A stretch of 64,000 bases of DNA from Cyanobacteria bacterium REEB459 (GCA_018970085.1 JAGWXD010000002.1:1-64000); one strand, 5' to 3'. Shown: positions 44,077 to 53,884, counted from the stretch's first letter. The notes: a model not told the origin generated them from the sequence alone. Numbers and translations are program-made.

Positions 44077-45138
44077 CTAACAATTGTAGGAGCAGATGGC
44101 CGAAAGCACCACTTCTGCCAGTTTGTCTGCTTCCGTGCGAGCATTGACCGCTGGAACTCCCAGGCTGCTTTCAATGAAATTGCGCCCTACCGCATTGTCG
44201 GTAGTAGGGCCAGAGATAACCGTCAGACGGGTTCTCAATTCCTCCTCAAACCAACGCGCGGCCCCCCAGGCTCCCACTGGGTCGTTGGCACACATCACAT
44301 GGGCCCTGGTAAAGCACATCAGGTCGGCAGAGTGGAGGATTTCTTGTACTCCGTACTCTCCCATGATGCCGTCGCCCAACTCCACCACTACCACATCTAA
44401 CCGCGGCCCTTTCCAGGATTCCCAGAGGGCCGTTAATAAGCCTCTGGCAGCCGGTAATACGGTCTGAGGACGGGTGGAGACAATCCCCGCATCCATAAAG
44501 GAAAGTACCCGTAATGCGCCTGCATTCTCCATTTTGAGGATATCCTGGCGTAGACTGACACCGGTGAGCTTGGCAGCTCCCACTTTGAGGCCCCTCTGGG
44601 TCAGTCCCCGGATGATCTCACAAGCAGCAAGGGTTTTCCCCGCATGCATACAGGTTCCACTGATGTAAACCAGCGGAACGGAGACTGCCAGCCTCTCTGC
44701 CCACGGCAGTGCATTCGTTCGGATGGAAGTTGGCTCTCCATAGCATTGGGCTAGAGGGGGAAAGGAGAGGATCTGCCCCAACACTTCCACCTTGCAGGGC
44801 GGACCCACGTCGGGGTTCGCAGAGGTACAGAGGCCGATCACCCCCCCTAGGTTTAGAAGATGAAGTATGTCGCCCACTAGAATTTTTTCAGGAATAATAC
44901 CGGTGTATCCACGTAGGGCACTTCTCTCTCCCAGTACCCCTGCGATGATATCCCCCTCATTCACCGTTGCCATGAGGCCGTCAATGTCTTCTATCTGGTT
45001 GTAAATTATTTTGCGATCTAGGACTTTAACCGCCAATACAGAGCCTTCCTGAGCATGGATCTGCGGGGAAAGCATCACCTCGTAGGAAAGTTTGGCATTG
45101 CGGGTAGAAGAGCAGATTTTGTTGAGAAGAACCTTCAT
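44077..45138 (-). CDS. P-loop NTPase of unknown function
   Basis: The 353-residue protein has an N-terminal beta-rich domain (about 1-145) with DGLMATVNEGDIIAGVLGER and a C-terminal nucleotide-binding domain with a P-loop at residues 161-169 (GTCMHAGKT), followed by VGAAKLTGVSLRQD and a Walker B-like region VVVVELGDGIMGEYG. This resembles the deviant Walker fold of BioD/MobB or DUF1611-like proteins, but I cannot assign it. It is upstream of mak on the same strand. Function is unknown. The start at 45138 has only a weak ribosome-binding site. Confidence 0.7.
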   Translation of the reverse strand: MKVLLNKICSSTRNAKLSYEVMLSPQIHAQEGSVLAVKVLDRKIIYNQIEDIDGLMATVNEGDIIAGVLGERSALRGYTGIIPEKILVGDILHLLNLGGVIGLCTSANPDVGPPCKVEVLGQILSFPPLAQCYGEPTSIRTNALPWAERLAVSVPLVYISGTCMHAGKTLAACEIIRGLTQRGLKVGAAKLTGVSLRQDILKMENAGALRVLSFMDAGIVSTRPQTVLPAARGLLTALWESWKGPRLDVVVVELGDGIMGEYGVQEILHSADLMCFTRAHVMCANDPVGAWGAARWFEEELRTRLTVISGPTTDNAVGRNFIESSLGVPAVNARTEADKLAEVVLSAICSYNC

Positions 45139-46058
45139 GCTTGTACCCTCGCGGCCAAAACATCCTGTACTCTACACATCGTCATTTCTCGCCTTTTTCG
45201 TTCATCATGCTGTGAGGACTGGGAATAGGGATCCTGATTTCATCCCTGCTTCTGACACTTTGGCGAAGATTGGTAGTCGTAGGCCAACCCATGCTCAGGA
45301 AGGCTCTGCCAGCGATCGCCTGTCTCTTGTCCGCTAATGGTTCTCCAGAGGTTTCAACTCAAGTGTGATCTCCCCTGAGAGAGGCTAGCTATCGGCATTC
45401 TCCTACGTTTTGGAGTTGTTTCATGCCCGTTTCATTGGGATGGGAAGAGGGCTTTGCCGAGTAAGTATTAAGAACTAGCTAGTCAGTTTTTGCCGCTTCG
45501 GTCCTGGGCTATGGGTTTAGGGATTGCCCCCAGATGAGGGCCAGACTGGTACGGTCCAGGGTTGGCCATCAGGCGATCGCGCCGAAGCCGCCATTAAACC
45601 CGCCGCCCAACAGGAAATGGCCACCAATGAGCCCCAGCTGGCCCAGCGGCGAGTACGCCAAGGGCATCCCTTGCAGACCCTACTGCAACGCCAGATTCCC
45701 CAACTGGTGATCAACACAGACAGGGTTGCCTGAGAAGGAAAGGGATGGCATCGGTACTATGGTGAGCCCCGGGTACGGCAGGTAGCTAGCTAAATCTCCC
45801 TTCGGGTGATGGCCTAGTCCTGGACGGATACCCTGTGCTCCCTTAGATCTCGGCCAGGAGAATACTCCTATTAACTTAACATTCGCATAAATATTTGATA
45901 TTTACACAGCCCGCCGCCAAGGAGGTCATTAAAGAAACTGGATACTCAAATTAGTACATCCCTGGCTTTAGCTCAGGCCGTGGCCGCAGCTCAGAATTTC
46001 TATTCTGTAGTGGTTTCAGCCCTAGAGGGAAGACCTTAATCAAAACAGGAGCAACAAG
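45139..46058. other. 920-bp stretch without a clear complete gene
   Basis: I see no confident gene here. 45524-45733 (+) is an open frame with codon use like the host, ending QTLLQRQIPQLVINTDRVA, but has no ribosome-binding site or recognised family, so it may be a gene fragment. 45938-46039 (+) is another frame (LDTQISTSLALAQAVAAAQN onward) preceded by a strong AAGGAGG at 45919-45925 but with no standard start codon in the open stretch from 45899. An AT-rich stretch at 45870-45905 could be a promoter for the oxygenase gene at 46059. Confidence 0.35.
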
Positions 46059-47003
46059 GTGATAACTGGCGGGAACTTGCAGCGGTCTAAATCGAGTCAG
46101 GCTATGGTTCAATCCTATGTAAGTCGTTTTTCCACCTACTCCCATCGATTTAGGAACCGATTTCACTATAAGCTCGAAAAAATTGCTTGTCTCAGCTCTT
46201 TGCCATCCTTATCTGGGGTTGACCGGCAAATCTTGAGCAGTCTTAACCAAACAGGCATAGGCATTACCTCTCTAGACAGCTTGGGCATTCCCCATAGCGA
46301 TCGCCTGCTGGCAACGGCCAGCCGGGCGATCAATTGCTTACCCCCACCCCTACCCCCCGATCCCACTAATAATTGGCATATTGGCAACTATGCCAGCCTA
46401 TTTTCTAGTACCGAAATCGCCTCAGAGTATACCGCTATCTATCTCTGGGGCATGGAGCAACGGCTGCTCAACCTGATTACTCACTATATTCGCCAGCCCA
46501 TTGCCTACCTATCAGTCAACCTGCGACGCGACCTAGCCAACGGTCAACAGCTGGGTAGCCGGGTTTGGCATCGAGACCGGGAAGACTATCGCATGCTAAA
46601 GGTGATTATCTACTTAAATGATACCGATGCCGAAGGGGGAGCCTTTGAGTACCTACCCAAGGCACTAACCCCTAGGGTAGCCCCCGTCTTGAATGGCCAG
46701 GGCACCCTGAGCGACGAAGACATGGCCCAGTTGATTCCCAGATCAGCCTGGCAACCCTGTCCAGGCTTAGCGGGTACGGTCATATTTGTGGATACAGCTC
46801 TGCTCTGGCACCATGGCAAAGTACCACAGAGGGACAGGTATAGTGTGTTCTTTACCTATACCTCCAGACGCCCCCTATGGATTGATCTCTACAGGGCTAA
46901 CTTTAAATCTGAGCGGGCCGAACAGCTATTGGCACCCCTATCCCCTAGACAGCAACGCTATGTGCTGTGGGGCCAGCCCTTCGTCCATGGCCAGCAACAT
47001 TAA
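46059..47003 (+). CDS. 2OG-Fe(II) oxygenase (phytanoyl-CoA dioxygenase-like)
   Basis: The fold is that of 2-oxoglutarate-dependent iron oxygenases. The iron-binding HxD is in RVWHRDREDYRML, the distal His in LLWHHGKVPQRDRY, and the Arg that binds 2-oxoglutarate would follow in that segment. The double-stranded beta-helix is visible in VIIYLNDTDAEGGAFEYLP. The start is a GTG at 46059 with AGGAG 7 bases upstream. Substrate unknown. No neighbouring gene gives a strong hint. Confidence 0.85.
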   Translation: MITGGNLQRSKSSQAMVQSYVSRFSTYSHRFRNRFHYKLEKIACLSSLPSLSGVDRQILSSLNQTGIGITSLDSLGIPHSDRLLATASRAINCLPPPLPPDPTNNWHIGNYASLFSSTEIASEYTAIYLWGMEQRLLNLITHYIRQPIAYLSVNLRRDLANGQQLGSRVWHRDREDYRMLKVIIYLNDTDAEGGAFEYLPKALTPRVAPVLNGQGTLSDEDMAQLIPRSAWQPCPGLAGTVIFVDTALLWHHGKVPQRDRYSVFFTYTSRRPLWIDLYRANFKSERAEQLLAPLSPRQQRYVLWGQPFVHGQQH

Positions 47004-47062
47004 GAAGGCGTTTGCCCTAGGCTAGAGAAAACCCTCCCCCTGATATTAAGGATTTTCTAGCG

Positions 47063-47500
47063 ATGGCTAATACTAGACTACGGCTAACCGCAGTGGCTCT
47101 CTTTCTAGCCGGTGACACCGTGTTGCTACTGCACCAGATGACGCCCCCCGAGCCCAATTGTTGGGACCTGCCAGGGGGCGGACTGGAGCCCGAAGAAGAC
47201 CTGATCACCGGCTTAAGACGGGAAGTCAGAGAGGAAACAGGCATTCAGGATTTTACAGTGGAGCGGCTATTAACCGTCAGCGAAGGGTTTTATCCCGAAG
47301 TGGGAGGGCAACTGCACACCGTTAACCTGATTTACCAGTGTCGGGTATACCCCCAGCCCCTGGTGTTTACCCCCATCGATCGAGAAGAAATCGGACCCCA
47401 GGGAATCCACTGGTGGCCGATCGCCAATCTCCGCCGGGCTGACTGTTCTAGCCGGGCTCAGGCAGCGCTGGCGAGCGCCGGATGGCCAATCCCTGAGTAG
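47063..47500 (+). CDS. Nudix hydrolase
   Basis: The Nudix box is complete: GGGLEPEEDLITGLRREVRE followed by ETGI, matching GX5EX7REUXEEXGU. Nudix enzymes hydrolyse nucleoside diphosphates linked to another moiety; the substrate here cannot be told. Length is 145 residues. It ends convergent to ruvA. Confidence 0.93.
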   Translation: MANTRLRLTAVALFLAGDTVLLLHQMTPPEPNCWDLPGGGLEPEEDLITGLRREVREETGIQDFTVERLLTVSEGFYPEVGGQLHTVNLIYQCRVYPQPLVFTPIDREEIGPQGIHWWPIANLRRADCSSRAQAALASAGWPIPE

Positions 47501-47566
47501 ATTAATCCATCCCCCAGACAGGGGCAAGCCCCTTCGCGGGCAAGGTAATCAACCCCTACAGGGGGC

Positions 47567-48193
47567 CTACTGGCTAAGCCAGGCGATCGCCTCCCGCACC
47601 CAGGTTTCTGGGTCAGCGGTTTTAGCCAGGGTAGACTGTCGCCCCACCGCCTGCAGGGCCTTGAGACCCTCAGCCTGGCTATAGCCCAGGGCAATCAGGG
47701 TAACCATAACCTCCTCCTGAATGGCCATGGCTGGGCCCCCTTCAGGCGCTGGTGCCAACCCGGTCTGGGCCTGCCAATCCTGCAACTTAGTCTTAAGCTC
47801 GAGGACAATTCGCTCTGCTGTCTTAGTACCAATACCAGGGGTATGGGCAATCAACCGGGTGTTGCTGGTGACGATCGCCTGTAGCAGATCCCGATCGCCC
47901 AGGGTATCTAGCATGGCCAGAGCAATTTGGGGGCCCACACCACTGACACTAATTAACTGCCGAAACAGGTCCCGTTCTTGCCGCTCACCAAAGCCGAAAA
48001 GAACCATCTGGTCTTCCCGCACCTGTAAATGGGTAAACAGCTGGAGCGGTTGACCCAAAGCAGGTAGAACCGCCAGTTGCCGGGCCGCCACCTGGAGCTC
48101 GTAGCCCACCTGATTGACCTCAAGGGTCAGCATTAACTTATGGCTGCCTGGCTTTTCAAGATGGACCAGGGTTCCCCTCAGACAGGTAATCAT
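47567..48193 (-). CDS. ruvA: Holliday junction branch-migration protein RuvA
   Basis: RuvA binds the four-way junction and loads the RuvB motor. The 208-residue protein has the N-terminal OB-fold ([10 protein letters not shown]), the central helix-hairpin-helix motifs (ISVSGVGPQIALAML and AHTPGIGTKTAERIVLEL) and the C-terminal RuvB-interacting domain (EEVMVTLIALGYSQAEGLKAL). Its start overlaps the coiled-coil gene by 4 bases (ATGA), so they are coupled. Confidence 0.97.
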   Translation of the reverse strand: MITCLRGTLVHLEKPGSHKLMLTLEVNQVGYELQVAARQLAVLPALGQPLQLFTHLQVREDQMVLFGFGERQERDLFRQLISVSGVGPQIALAMLDTLGDRDLLQAIVTSNTRLIAHTPGIGTKTAERIVLELKTKLQDWQAQTGLAPAPEGGPAMAIQEEVMVTLIALGYSQAEGLKALQAVGRQSTLAKTADPETWVREAIAWLSQ

Positions 48194-48933
48194 GGCGATC
48201 GAGGTGGTTCGGAGGGGCGAGAGTCTGAGCCCAGGGGAGGGCGAGCCGGCAGGGGCTTTTTAGCGATCGGGCTACGGGCTGGGGCCGCGGGCTGGCCGGG
48301 CTGTAGTTGACTCCGACCATTTTCAATCACCCGCAGCATCTGAGCCAGCTGCTGCTCTACCTGGGACAACACCCGGTCGGCGTAGGTATCGGCTTCCTGC
48401 TGAATCATATCCTGCTCCTGCAGAGCATTTTGGCGCAGGGTTTCCCACTCCCGCTGGGCTTGCAGTTTGGTTGCCTCTAATTCTGCCAGCACCTGAGTGC
48501 GAAGATATTCACACTCAGCCTGGGTCTGAGCCTTTAACTGCTGAGCCATGAGCTCGGCCTTTTGGACGATTCCCGTCTCGCTCAAGATTTGAGCCGCCTG
48601 CTGCTCTGCCGCTGCGATCAGATCCTGGGCGTAGCGATCGGCGTCGGTAATCAGGGTGCGACGTTGCTGCAAAACCTCAACGGCCTGCCGAAAAGCTGGC
48701 GGTAAATTCAACCGGATGGCGTCCAGTTGATCCAGTAATAGATCTTCATCAACCAGGGTCTTACTGGTGAAAGGCAGGCGAGGACTAGCTAGAATCAGCT
48801 CTTCTAGCTTATTCAGGTGCTGCTGAATATCTACCTCTCCGACATCGGGCGGGGAGGCGGGGAGTCCATCCCCTTGGGGGAGGGATTCGGCGTTAGGCTG
48901 GAGCTGGCGGTGAGCGGGATCGGGGTGTAGCAT
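48190..48933 (-). CDS. Coiled-coil protein (DivIVA-like in composition)
   Basis: The 247-residue protein has a Pro-rich N-terminus, a central segment from about 100 to 205 that is Glu/Gln/Ala-rich and predicted coiled coil ([20 protein letters not shown]), and a Pro/Arg-rich C-terminal tail. It resembles ATP synthase b/DivIVA-type scaffolds in composition but I cannot name it. It lies between coaD and ruvA; its 5' end overlaps coaD by 103 bases. A role in cell-envelope or division is not shown. Confidence 0.7.
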   Translation of the reverse strand: MLHPDPAHRQLQPNAESLPQGDGLPASPPDVGEVDIQQHLNKLEELILASPRLPFTSKTLVDEDLLLDQLDAIRLNLPPAFRQAVEVLQQRRTLITDADRYAQDLIAAAEQQAAQILSETGIVQKAELMAQQLKAQTQAECEYLRTQVLAELEATKLQAQREWETLRQNALQEQDMIQQEADTYADRVLSQVEQQLAQMLRVIENGRSQLQPGQPAAPARSPIAKKPLPARPPLGSDSRPSEPPRSP

Positions 48934-49394
48934 TGGTAAAGGTCTCGCGCTACATGGTCAGGGACAAGGTGATCAATAGGTCCACCAAATCGAGCAATTT
49001 CCTTAACCAGGCTGCTGCTAAGGAACCCGTACTCCGTAGAGGTAGACAGAAACAAGGTTTCAATATCATTGGCCAGGGTTTTATTAGTATGAGCCATTTG
49101 CAGCTCTTTTTCGAAATCCGATAGTACTCGCAAACCCCGCAAAAGGACCTGGGCTCGATGATGGTGGGCGTAGGTAATCGTTAATCCGTCGTAATGATCA
49201 ACCTCAACATTGCCCAGGGGATCTACACATCGGTGAATTTGCTCCAGCCGTTGATGGATAGAGAACAGGGGTAGCTTATTGGGGTTACTGGAGATTAAAA
49301 CAATCACCCGATCAAATAAGCGGCTACCCCGGGTAATGATATCCAGGTGGCCCAGGGTAATAGGATCAAAACTACCAGGGTAAAGGGCAATCAA
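48831..49394 (-). CDS. coaD: Phosphopantetheine adenylyltransferase
   Basis: CoaD makes dephospho-CoA from 4'-phosphopantetheine and ATP. The catalytic motif is clear in [18 protein letters not shown], and [18 protein letters not shown] is typical. The family length is about 160 residues; this one has 187, with a Pro-rich C-terminal tail that overlaps the following gene by 103 bases. The start appears to be TTG at 49392-49394. Confidence 0.95.
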   Translation of the reverse strand: MIALYPGSFDPITLGHLDIITRGSRLFDRVIVLISSNPNKLPLFSIHQRLEQIHRCVDPLGNVEVDHYDGLTITYAHHHRAQVLLRGLRVLSDFEKELQMAHTNKTLANDIETLFLSTSTEYGFLSSSLVKEIARFGGPIDHLVPDHVARDLYQCYTPIPLTASSSLTPNPSPKGMDSPPPRPMSER

Positions 49395-49453
49395 TGGGTT
49401 AACTCAATGGGGTAGGGGCTTGCAGCGATTATATCGAGATCGGGCCAGTTTGC

Positions 49454-50644
49454 TTACCGGCGACGTTGTTTGCTCACCATTTTGCGAGATAGGCGCAGGT
49501 TAATGGCTTCCCGCTCAGCCCAGTCTTGTAAAACCCGATAGAAAATCTGCCGGTCTTGCCCCTGTAACACCGCCGTTTGATCTGCGGTTTCAATACCGTA
49601 GGGGTAACCACCGCCAATAATCACCTCCCCTCGCACCCAGTTCAGATAACGGCTGATATGACCGCTTTCTCCCATCCAAAGGGGCATCTCTAAGCGCACC
49701 GGGTGGCCATGGCGGGTGGTTTTAAGGTAGGTAAAGGTAATGCGATCGCGGTGATGGTCGTACTGATCGAGAATACCGCCGCGATCGCAGCGAAAAACAG
49801 TCGTGCGATCGCCCCAGTGCATCAGGGGAGCCAGCAGTTGAGCATCGTGAATCCCCTCTGTCGCCTCCAGACCATAGAAATTTTGCAGTAAACTCACCAA
49901 ATCCCGAGCATAGGAGGTATCCACATAGCCCACCAGAGGAACTCGCCGCCGTTCACTAGCCTCCAGTAGTTTGAGCATGGCCCTAACATAGGCTTGCTGA
50001 CTATCTTGGTCAAAGGCTTCGGCAAAGGTAACCACCAGGGCACCGTCAAAAAATACCAGGCTGTGATCGGGGTCTTTGCACCCATTGATATATTCCACCA
50101 GCCGTTCCACCTCAAGTTCAAAGCGGCGAATATTTACCCGTCGTTCTACCGGTTGGGCGGGGTTAGGGCCCAAATCCGCTGGGGTCATCAGGTCCAGGCG
50201 CACATCTTTTTGGTAGGGACGGGTTTTACTATGGGGATTCTCAAACCAGCCAATTTGAATCAGCGCCAGGGGAATGGACAGGTCTTTACCAGGAGAAATT
50301 TGGGATCCGTCTACGGCGAAGGTGGTAATGTCGGTCAAAATTTCCTGCACCCACTGGCAGCTTTCCTGACGGTTAGACCAGCGCTCCTGGGCGGGGGCTG
50401 ATTCGCCAAAGAAAAAGGCAATAATTCCGCGATCGGCCTTAGGGGCCATTTCTAGAGGTTGAGCCCCCACCGGAGAGGCCAGGGGAGCCAGCAGATCCTG
50501 CCGCTGGGGATAATCTAACCGGGAAAAATCTACCCAGGCCTGCTCGTAGGTTTTCAACAGGTCAGAACTAGCCCGGTTAAAGTAACTAAAGGCCGATCGC
50601 TGATGGGCAAGCAGGGCCTTAATTTGACCGGAACTCACGGACAT
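49454..50644 (-). CDS. NurA-domain nuclease
   Basis: The protein matches the NurA DNA-repair nuclease fold, with the metal-binding motif FAVDGSQISPGKD at about residue 110 and an FFDGALVV segment. NurA usually works with HerA in DNA end resection. No HerA homolog is in the window, so its partner may be elsewhere or it may act alone. The gene stands alone between coaD and the ABC importer genes. Confidence 0.85.
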   Translation of the reverse strand: MSVSSGQIKALLAHQRSAFSYFNRASSDLLKTYEQAWVDFSRLDYPQRQDLLAPLASPVGAQPLEMAPKADRGIIAFFFGESAPAQERWSNRQESCQWVQEILTDITTFAVDGSQISPGKDLSIPLALIQIGWFENPHSKTRPYQKDVRLDLMTPADLGPNPAQPVERRVNIRRFELEVERLVEYINGCKDPDHSLVFFDGALVVTFAEAFDQDSQQAYVRAMLKLLEASERRRVPLVGYVDTSYARDLVSLLQNFYGLEATEGIHDAQLLAPLMHWGDRTTVFRCDRGGILDQYDHHRDRITFTYLKTTRHGHPVRLEMPLWMGESGHISRYLNWVRGEVIIGGGYPYGIETADQTAVLQGQDRQIFYRVLQDWAEREAINLRLSRKMVSKQRRR

Positions 50645-50722
50645 AGTCCACCCCTATATAGAACGTCTGTATTGATAGGATACTAGCGGCTTTCTGGAGG
50701 ATTGTCACCCCCGCTCTGCAGG

Positions 50723-52060
50723 CTAGCTCGCCTCTGGGGTGGCCGGTAGATACAGGCGGTCTTCACTGGCGTCGTACTCAAACAACTCGGCGTAGCGTCC
50801 CCAGTCAATGGCGGTGGCAAACTGGCGCTCTGCCTCCTCGTGGGGAAAATGCTCATCCCACAAATCTAGAAAGAAATCTGCTCGCATTGAGCCACTGGGT
50901 TTTTCCCGCAGGGTGTGCAAGATGCTGCTTAAAACCGGCACATGGTTAAGACTCTGCTGGCGAAATAGATCCTTACTGCGCAGAATGGTAGTGGTGGCAA
51001 AATCCTGGCCAATGGCGGTGAGGCACACATCCCCCTGGGATACCTGGGCAAAGTCGAGCAATACCGCCGCATCTAAAATTGGCAGCAGATCATCCACCTC
51101 TAGTTGCAGCCGTTCCGCCAGCCGGGAAATATCGTCTCCCCCCTGGGGTTGATCGACGATCAGTTCCAAGAGACCGCTGATGCCCCCCACCCGAACGTGG
51201 GGCAGGGGCCTGGCATAGGGAGAAAGCACAGGCGGAGTAGGGGCCACCGCCACTGCCGGCTGACCGCTCACCTCGATTTCGGGATTGGTCATAACGGTGT
51301 AGATGTAGTCCACCAGGGAGGCAAAACGGGGATGGGTGCGATCGTGGGGACGGGGCAAATCAATTACGACTTCGCCCCGAATTCGGCCCGGATTTGCCCC
51401 TAAAATGACCACCCGGTCAGCCAAAAATACCGCCTCCTCAATATTATGGGTGACGATTAAAATACTCTTTGAGGGAAAGGTGTGGGCATTCCAGAGATCG
51501 TCGATCTCTCCCCGCAGGTTTTCTGAGGTCAGCACATCCAGAGCACTGAAGGGTTCATCCATAAATAGCACCTCTGGTTCCAGTACAAAGGCCCGGGCAA
51601 ACCCAACCCGCTGTTTCATACCCCCCGAGAGTTCCTTAGGATAGGCACTTTCGAAGCCATCTAGACCGACGATATCGATCGCCTTAAGGGCTCGTTGGTG
51701 CCGTTCCTCCCGCTTCATGCCCCGGGCCTCTAGCCCCAGTTCTACGTTTTCTTGAACCGTCAGCCAGGGTAGCAGGGCAAAACTTTGAAACACCATGGCT
51801 ACGTTATTATTGGCCCCCCGTAGGGGTTTGGCGTTGCTCAAGACCTGGCCCTGGCTGGGGGGAATCAAGCCTGCCATGATCCGCAGCAGAGTACTTTTAC
51901 CACTGCCGCTACGGCCTAGCAGGGCAATCACCTCCCCCGATCGCACCGTTAAATTGACCCCACTCAAAACCGTAAACTCTCCCTTACCATCGGGCAGAGG
52001 AAAGTGTTTTGACACCTGGTCAACGGTAATTAGGGTAGGGCTAGCAACAGTTGGAATCAT
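50723..52060 (-). CDS. ABC importer ATPase with C-terminal AAA-associated domain
   Basis: Residues 1-250 are an ABC ATPase of the nitrate/sulfonate/bicarbonate group: Walker A GRSGSGKST, signature LSGGMKQR, Walker B LFMDEPF. The C-terminal 160 residues form an AAA-associated helical domain found in some of these ATPases. It is transcribed after the two-domain permease, 14 bp apart. The substrate is not known, and no binding protein is adjacent. Confidence 0.9.
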   Translation of the reverse strand: MIPTVASPTLITVDQVSKHFPLPDGKGEFTVLSGVNLTVRSGEVIALLGRSGSGKSTLLRIMAGLIPPSQGQVLSNAKPLRGANNNVAMVFQSFALLPWLTVQENVELGLEARGMKREERHQRALKAIDIVGLDGFESAYPKELSGGMKQRVGFARAFVLEPEVLFMDEPFSALDVLTSENLRGEIDDLWNAHTFPSKSILIVTHNIEEAVFLADRVVILGANPGRIRGEVVIDLPRPHDRTHPRFASLVDYIYTVMTNPEIEVSGQPAVAVAPTPPVLSPYARPLPHVRVGGISGLLELIVDQPQGGDDISRLAERLQLEVDDLLPILDAAVLLDFAQVSQGDVCLTAIGQDFATTTILRSKDLFRQQSLNHVPVLSSILHTLREKPSGSMRADFFLDLWDEHFPHEEAERQFATAIDWGRYAELFEYDASEDRLYLPATPEAS

Positions 52061-52074
52061 AGCTCTGGTGGTCT

Positions 52075-53802
52075 TTAAAGATGGTATTTGGTCTCAGCTA
52101 ATTGGTAGAGTTGTCGCCACAAAAGACGATTGAGCCCTACGACAAAAAGACTCATCATGCTAATACCCAGGGTAATCCGGGGCCAGTCGCCTACCGCCGT
52201 TGCGTTGGCAATGTAAGTGCCCAGTCCGGTTGCCGTCAGGGTACTGGCACCCCAGGCAACAATTTCCGAAACAATACTAGCATTCCAGGCTCCGCCGCTA
52301 GCGGTAATACCCCCGGTTACCCAGGCGGAGAAAATGCCGGGAATGATCAACCGCTGCCAGCGCCGCCAGCCCTTTAGCCCCATATCGCTAGCCATTTCCC
52401 GCAGGTCCGTGGGAATGCTTTGGGCTCCAGCAATGGAATTGAACAAGATATACCACTGGGATCCCAGGGCCATCAAAACAATGCTGCCCCACTCGATGCT
52501 GATATGGGTACGAATAAAAAACAGGGTGGCAAAGGGAAAAATAAAGTTGGCGGGAAACGAGGCTAGGAACTGCACCAGGGGTTGGAGGGTACGGGCCAGT
52601 TGGGGGTTAAATCCGATCGCCACCCCAACAGGGGTCCAAACCAGGGTGGCAATTATTAACAACGTCACCACCCGGAGCAGGGTTAAGGTGCCCAGCCCAA
52701 AGGTCTTCAACACCTCCAGAGGGCCTACGGTAGTCAGAATAAAATGCAGAATCCAGGCGACCAACAGGCTAATGATCACCAGCAAGGCCAGGGTGTAGAG
52801 GCGATCGCTGCCCCGCCGTTGGCCCCCGCCCATATCTGCTTGGGCTCGTAACGGGGTCAGCCGCGATAGCAGACCGTTGCCGGCGTCACTCAGGGGGGTG
52901 AGGGCTATACTGACTAGCCGGGGCACCCGGGCGGTGGTCAGCAGGTCGTAGACCCAGGATTCAGCGATGGTGGCAGAGGCACTTTGTTCCATCCGAAATT
53001 TGTCAGACCAGGCAATCAGGGGCCGCCAGAATAACTGATCGACCAGCAAAATCACTACCCCAATGGCGACCACAGCCCAGCCCAGGGAGGGCAAATCTTC
53101 GGCGGCGATCGCCGTCGCCACGTAGGACCCCAACCCTGGCAGGGTGTAGTTCTGGTTTAATACACTGATGGCCTCACTGGCGGCGACAAAGAACCAACCG
53201 CCGCCAAAACTCATCATGGCATTCCACAGCAGACCAATGGTGGCAGCAGGAATTTGCAACTTGATAAATCGTTGCCAGTAGGAAAGCTGGTAAAGGGTAG
53301 CGGCTTCCTCCAGTTCCTTAGGAATGGTACGCAGGGACTGATAAAAAGAAAAGGTCATATTCCAGACCTGGCTGGTAAAAATGGCAAAAATCGAGGCTGC
53401 CTCTAAACCCAGCAAGCTGCCAGGAAACAGAGCAATGAAACCGGTCACGGTAATGGATAAAAACCCCAACACCGGTACCGATTGCAAAATATCTAGCAGG
53501 GGAATCATCACCCGTTCTGCCCGGCGACTATGGGCAGCAATGTAGCCATAAATTAGGGTGAAGAGGGTAGAGCAGGCCAGGGCCGTAAACATCCGCAGGG
53601 TAGATCTACCGGCGTAATAGGGCAAATTGGCCGGATTCAGGTCAATGGCAGGCACCACCTCAGGCGGCTTAAAGCTAACTAGAGCCCCCGCCCCTAGCCG
53701 GGCAATGATGGCCAAAAGTAGGAGGGTGCCGAGAATCACCGCCACATCAGCCAACCCAAAGGAGAGGCGACGCAACACCTCGGGCGAGGGAAAGGTTTTC
53801 AT
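52075..53802 (-). CDS. ABC importer permease with two fused membrane domains
   Basis: The 575-residue protein has two binding-protein-dependent permease domains in one chain. Each has the ATPase-contact loop (SLRTIPKELEEAATLYQLSY in the first, SIPTDLREMASDMGLKGWRR in the second). This gives a full permease in one polypeptide. I use the ATG at 53802; the codon before is GTG. It is the upstream gene of a pair with the ATPase. It resembles anion importers of the nitrate/taurine/bicarbonate group. Confidence 0.9.
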   Translation of the reverse strand: MKTFPSPEVLRRLSFGLADVAVILGTLLLLAIIARLGAGALVSFKPPEVVPAIDLNPANLPYYAGRSTLRMFTALACSTLFTLIYGYIAAHSRRAERVMIPLLDILQSVPVLGFLSITVTGFIALFPGSLLGLEAASIFAIFTSQVWNMTFSFYQSLRTIPKELEEAATLYQLSYWQRFIKLQIPAATIGLLWNAMMSFGGGWFFVAASEAISVLNQNYTLPGLGSYVATAIAAEDLPSLGWAVVAIGVVILLVDQLFWRPLIAWSDKFRMEQSASATIAESWVYDLLTTARVPRLVSIALTPLSDAGNGLLSRLTPLRAQADMGGGQRRGSDRLYTLALLVIISLLVAWILHFILTTVGPLEVLKTFGLGTLTLLRVVTLLIIATLVWTPVGVAIGFNPQLARTLQPLVQFLASFPANFIFPFATLFFIRTHISIEWGSIVLMALGSQWYILFNSIAGAQSIPTDLREMASDMGLKGWRRWQRLIIPGIFSAWVTGGITASGGAWNASIVSEIVAWGASTLTATGLGTYIANATAVGDWPRITLGISMMSLFVVGLNRLLWRQLYQLAETKYHL

Positions 53803-53884
53803 CACAGCATACCCCTTACAATAAGGCCCAAGCGCTTGCCAACACTGTCTGATCTTGCCACGGATAGTTTGCAGAGGGAAGCCT

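Noticed and set aside
45092-45337. A + strand open frame over the start of the P-loop gene
   Set aside because: It overlaps that gene in antisense and has no ribosome-binding site or family similarity.
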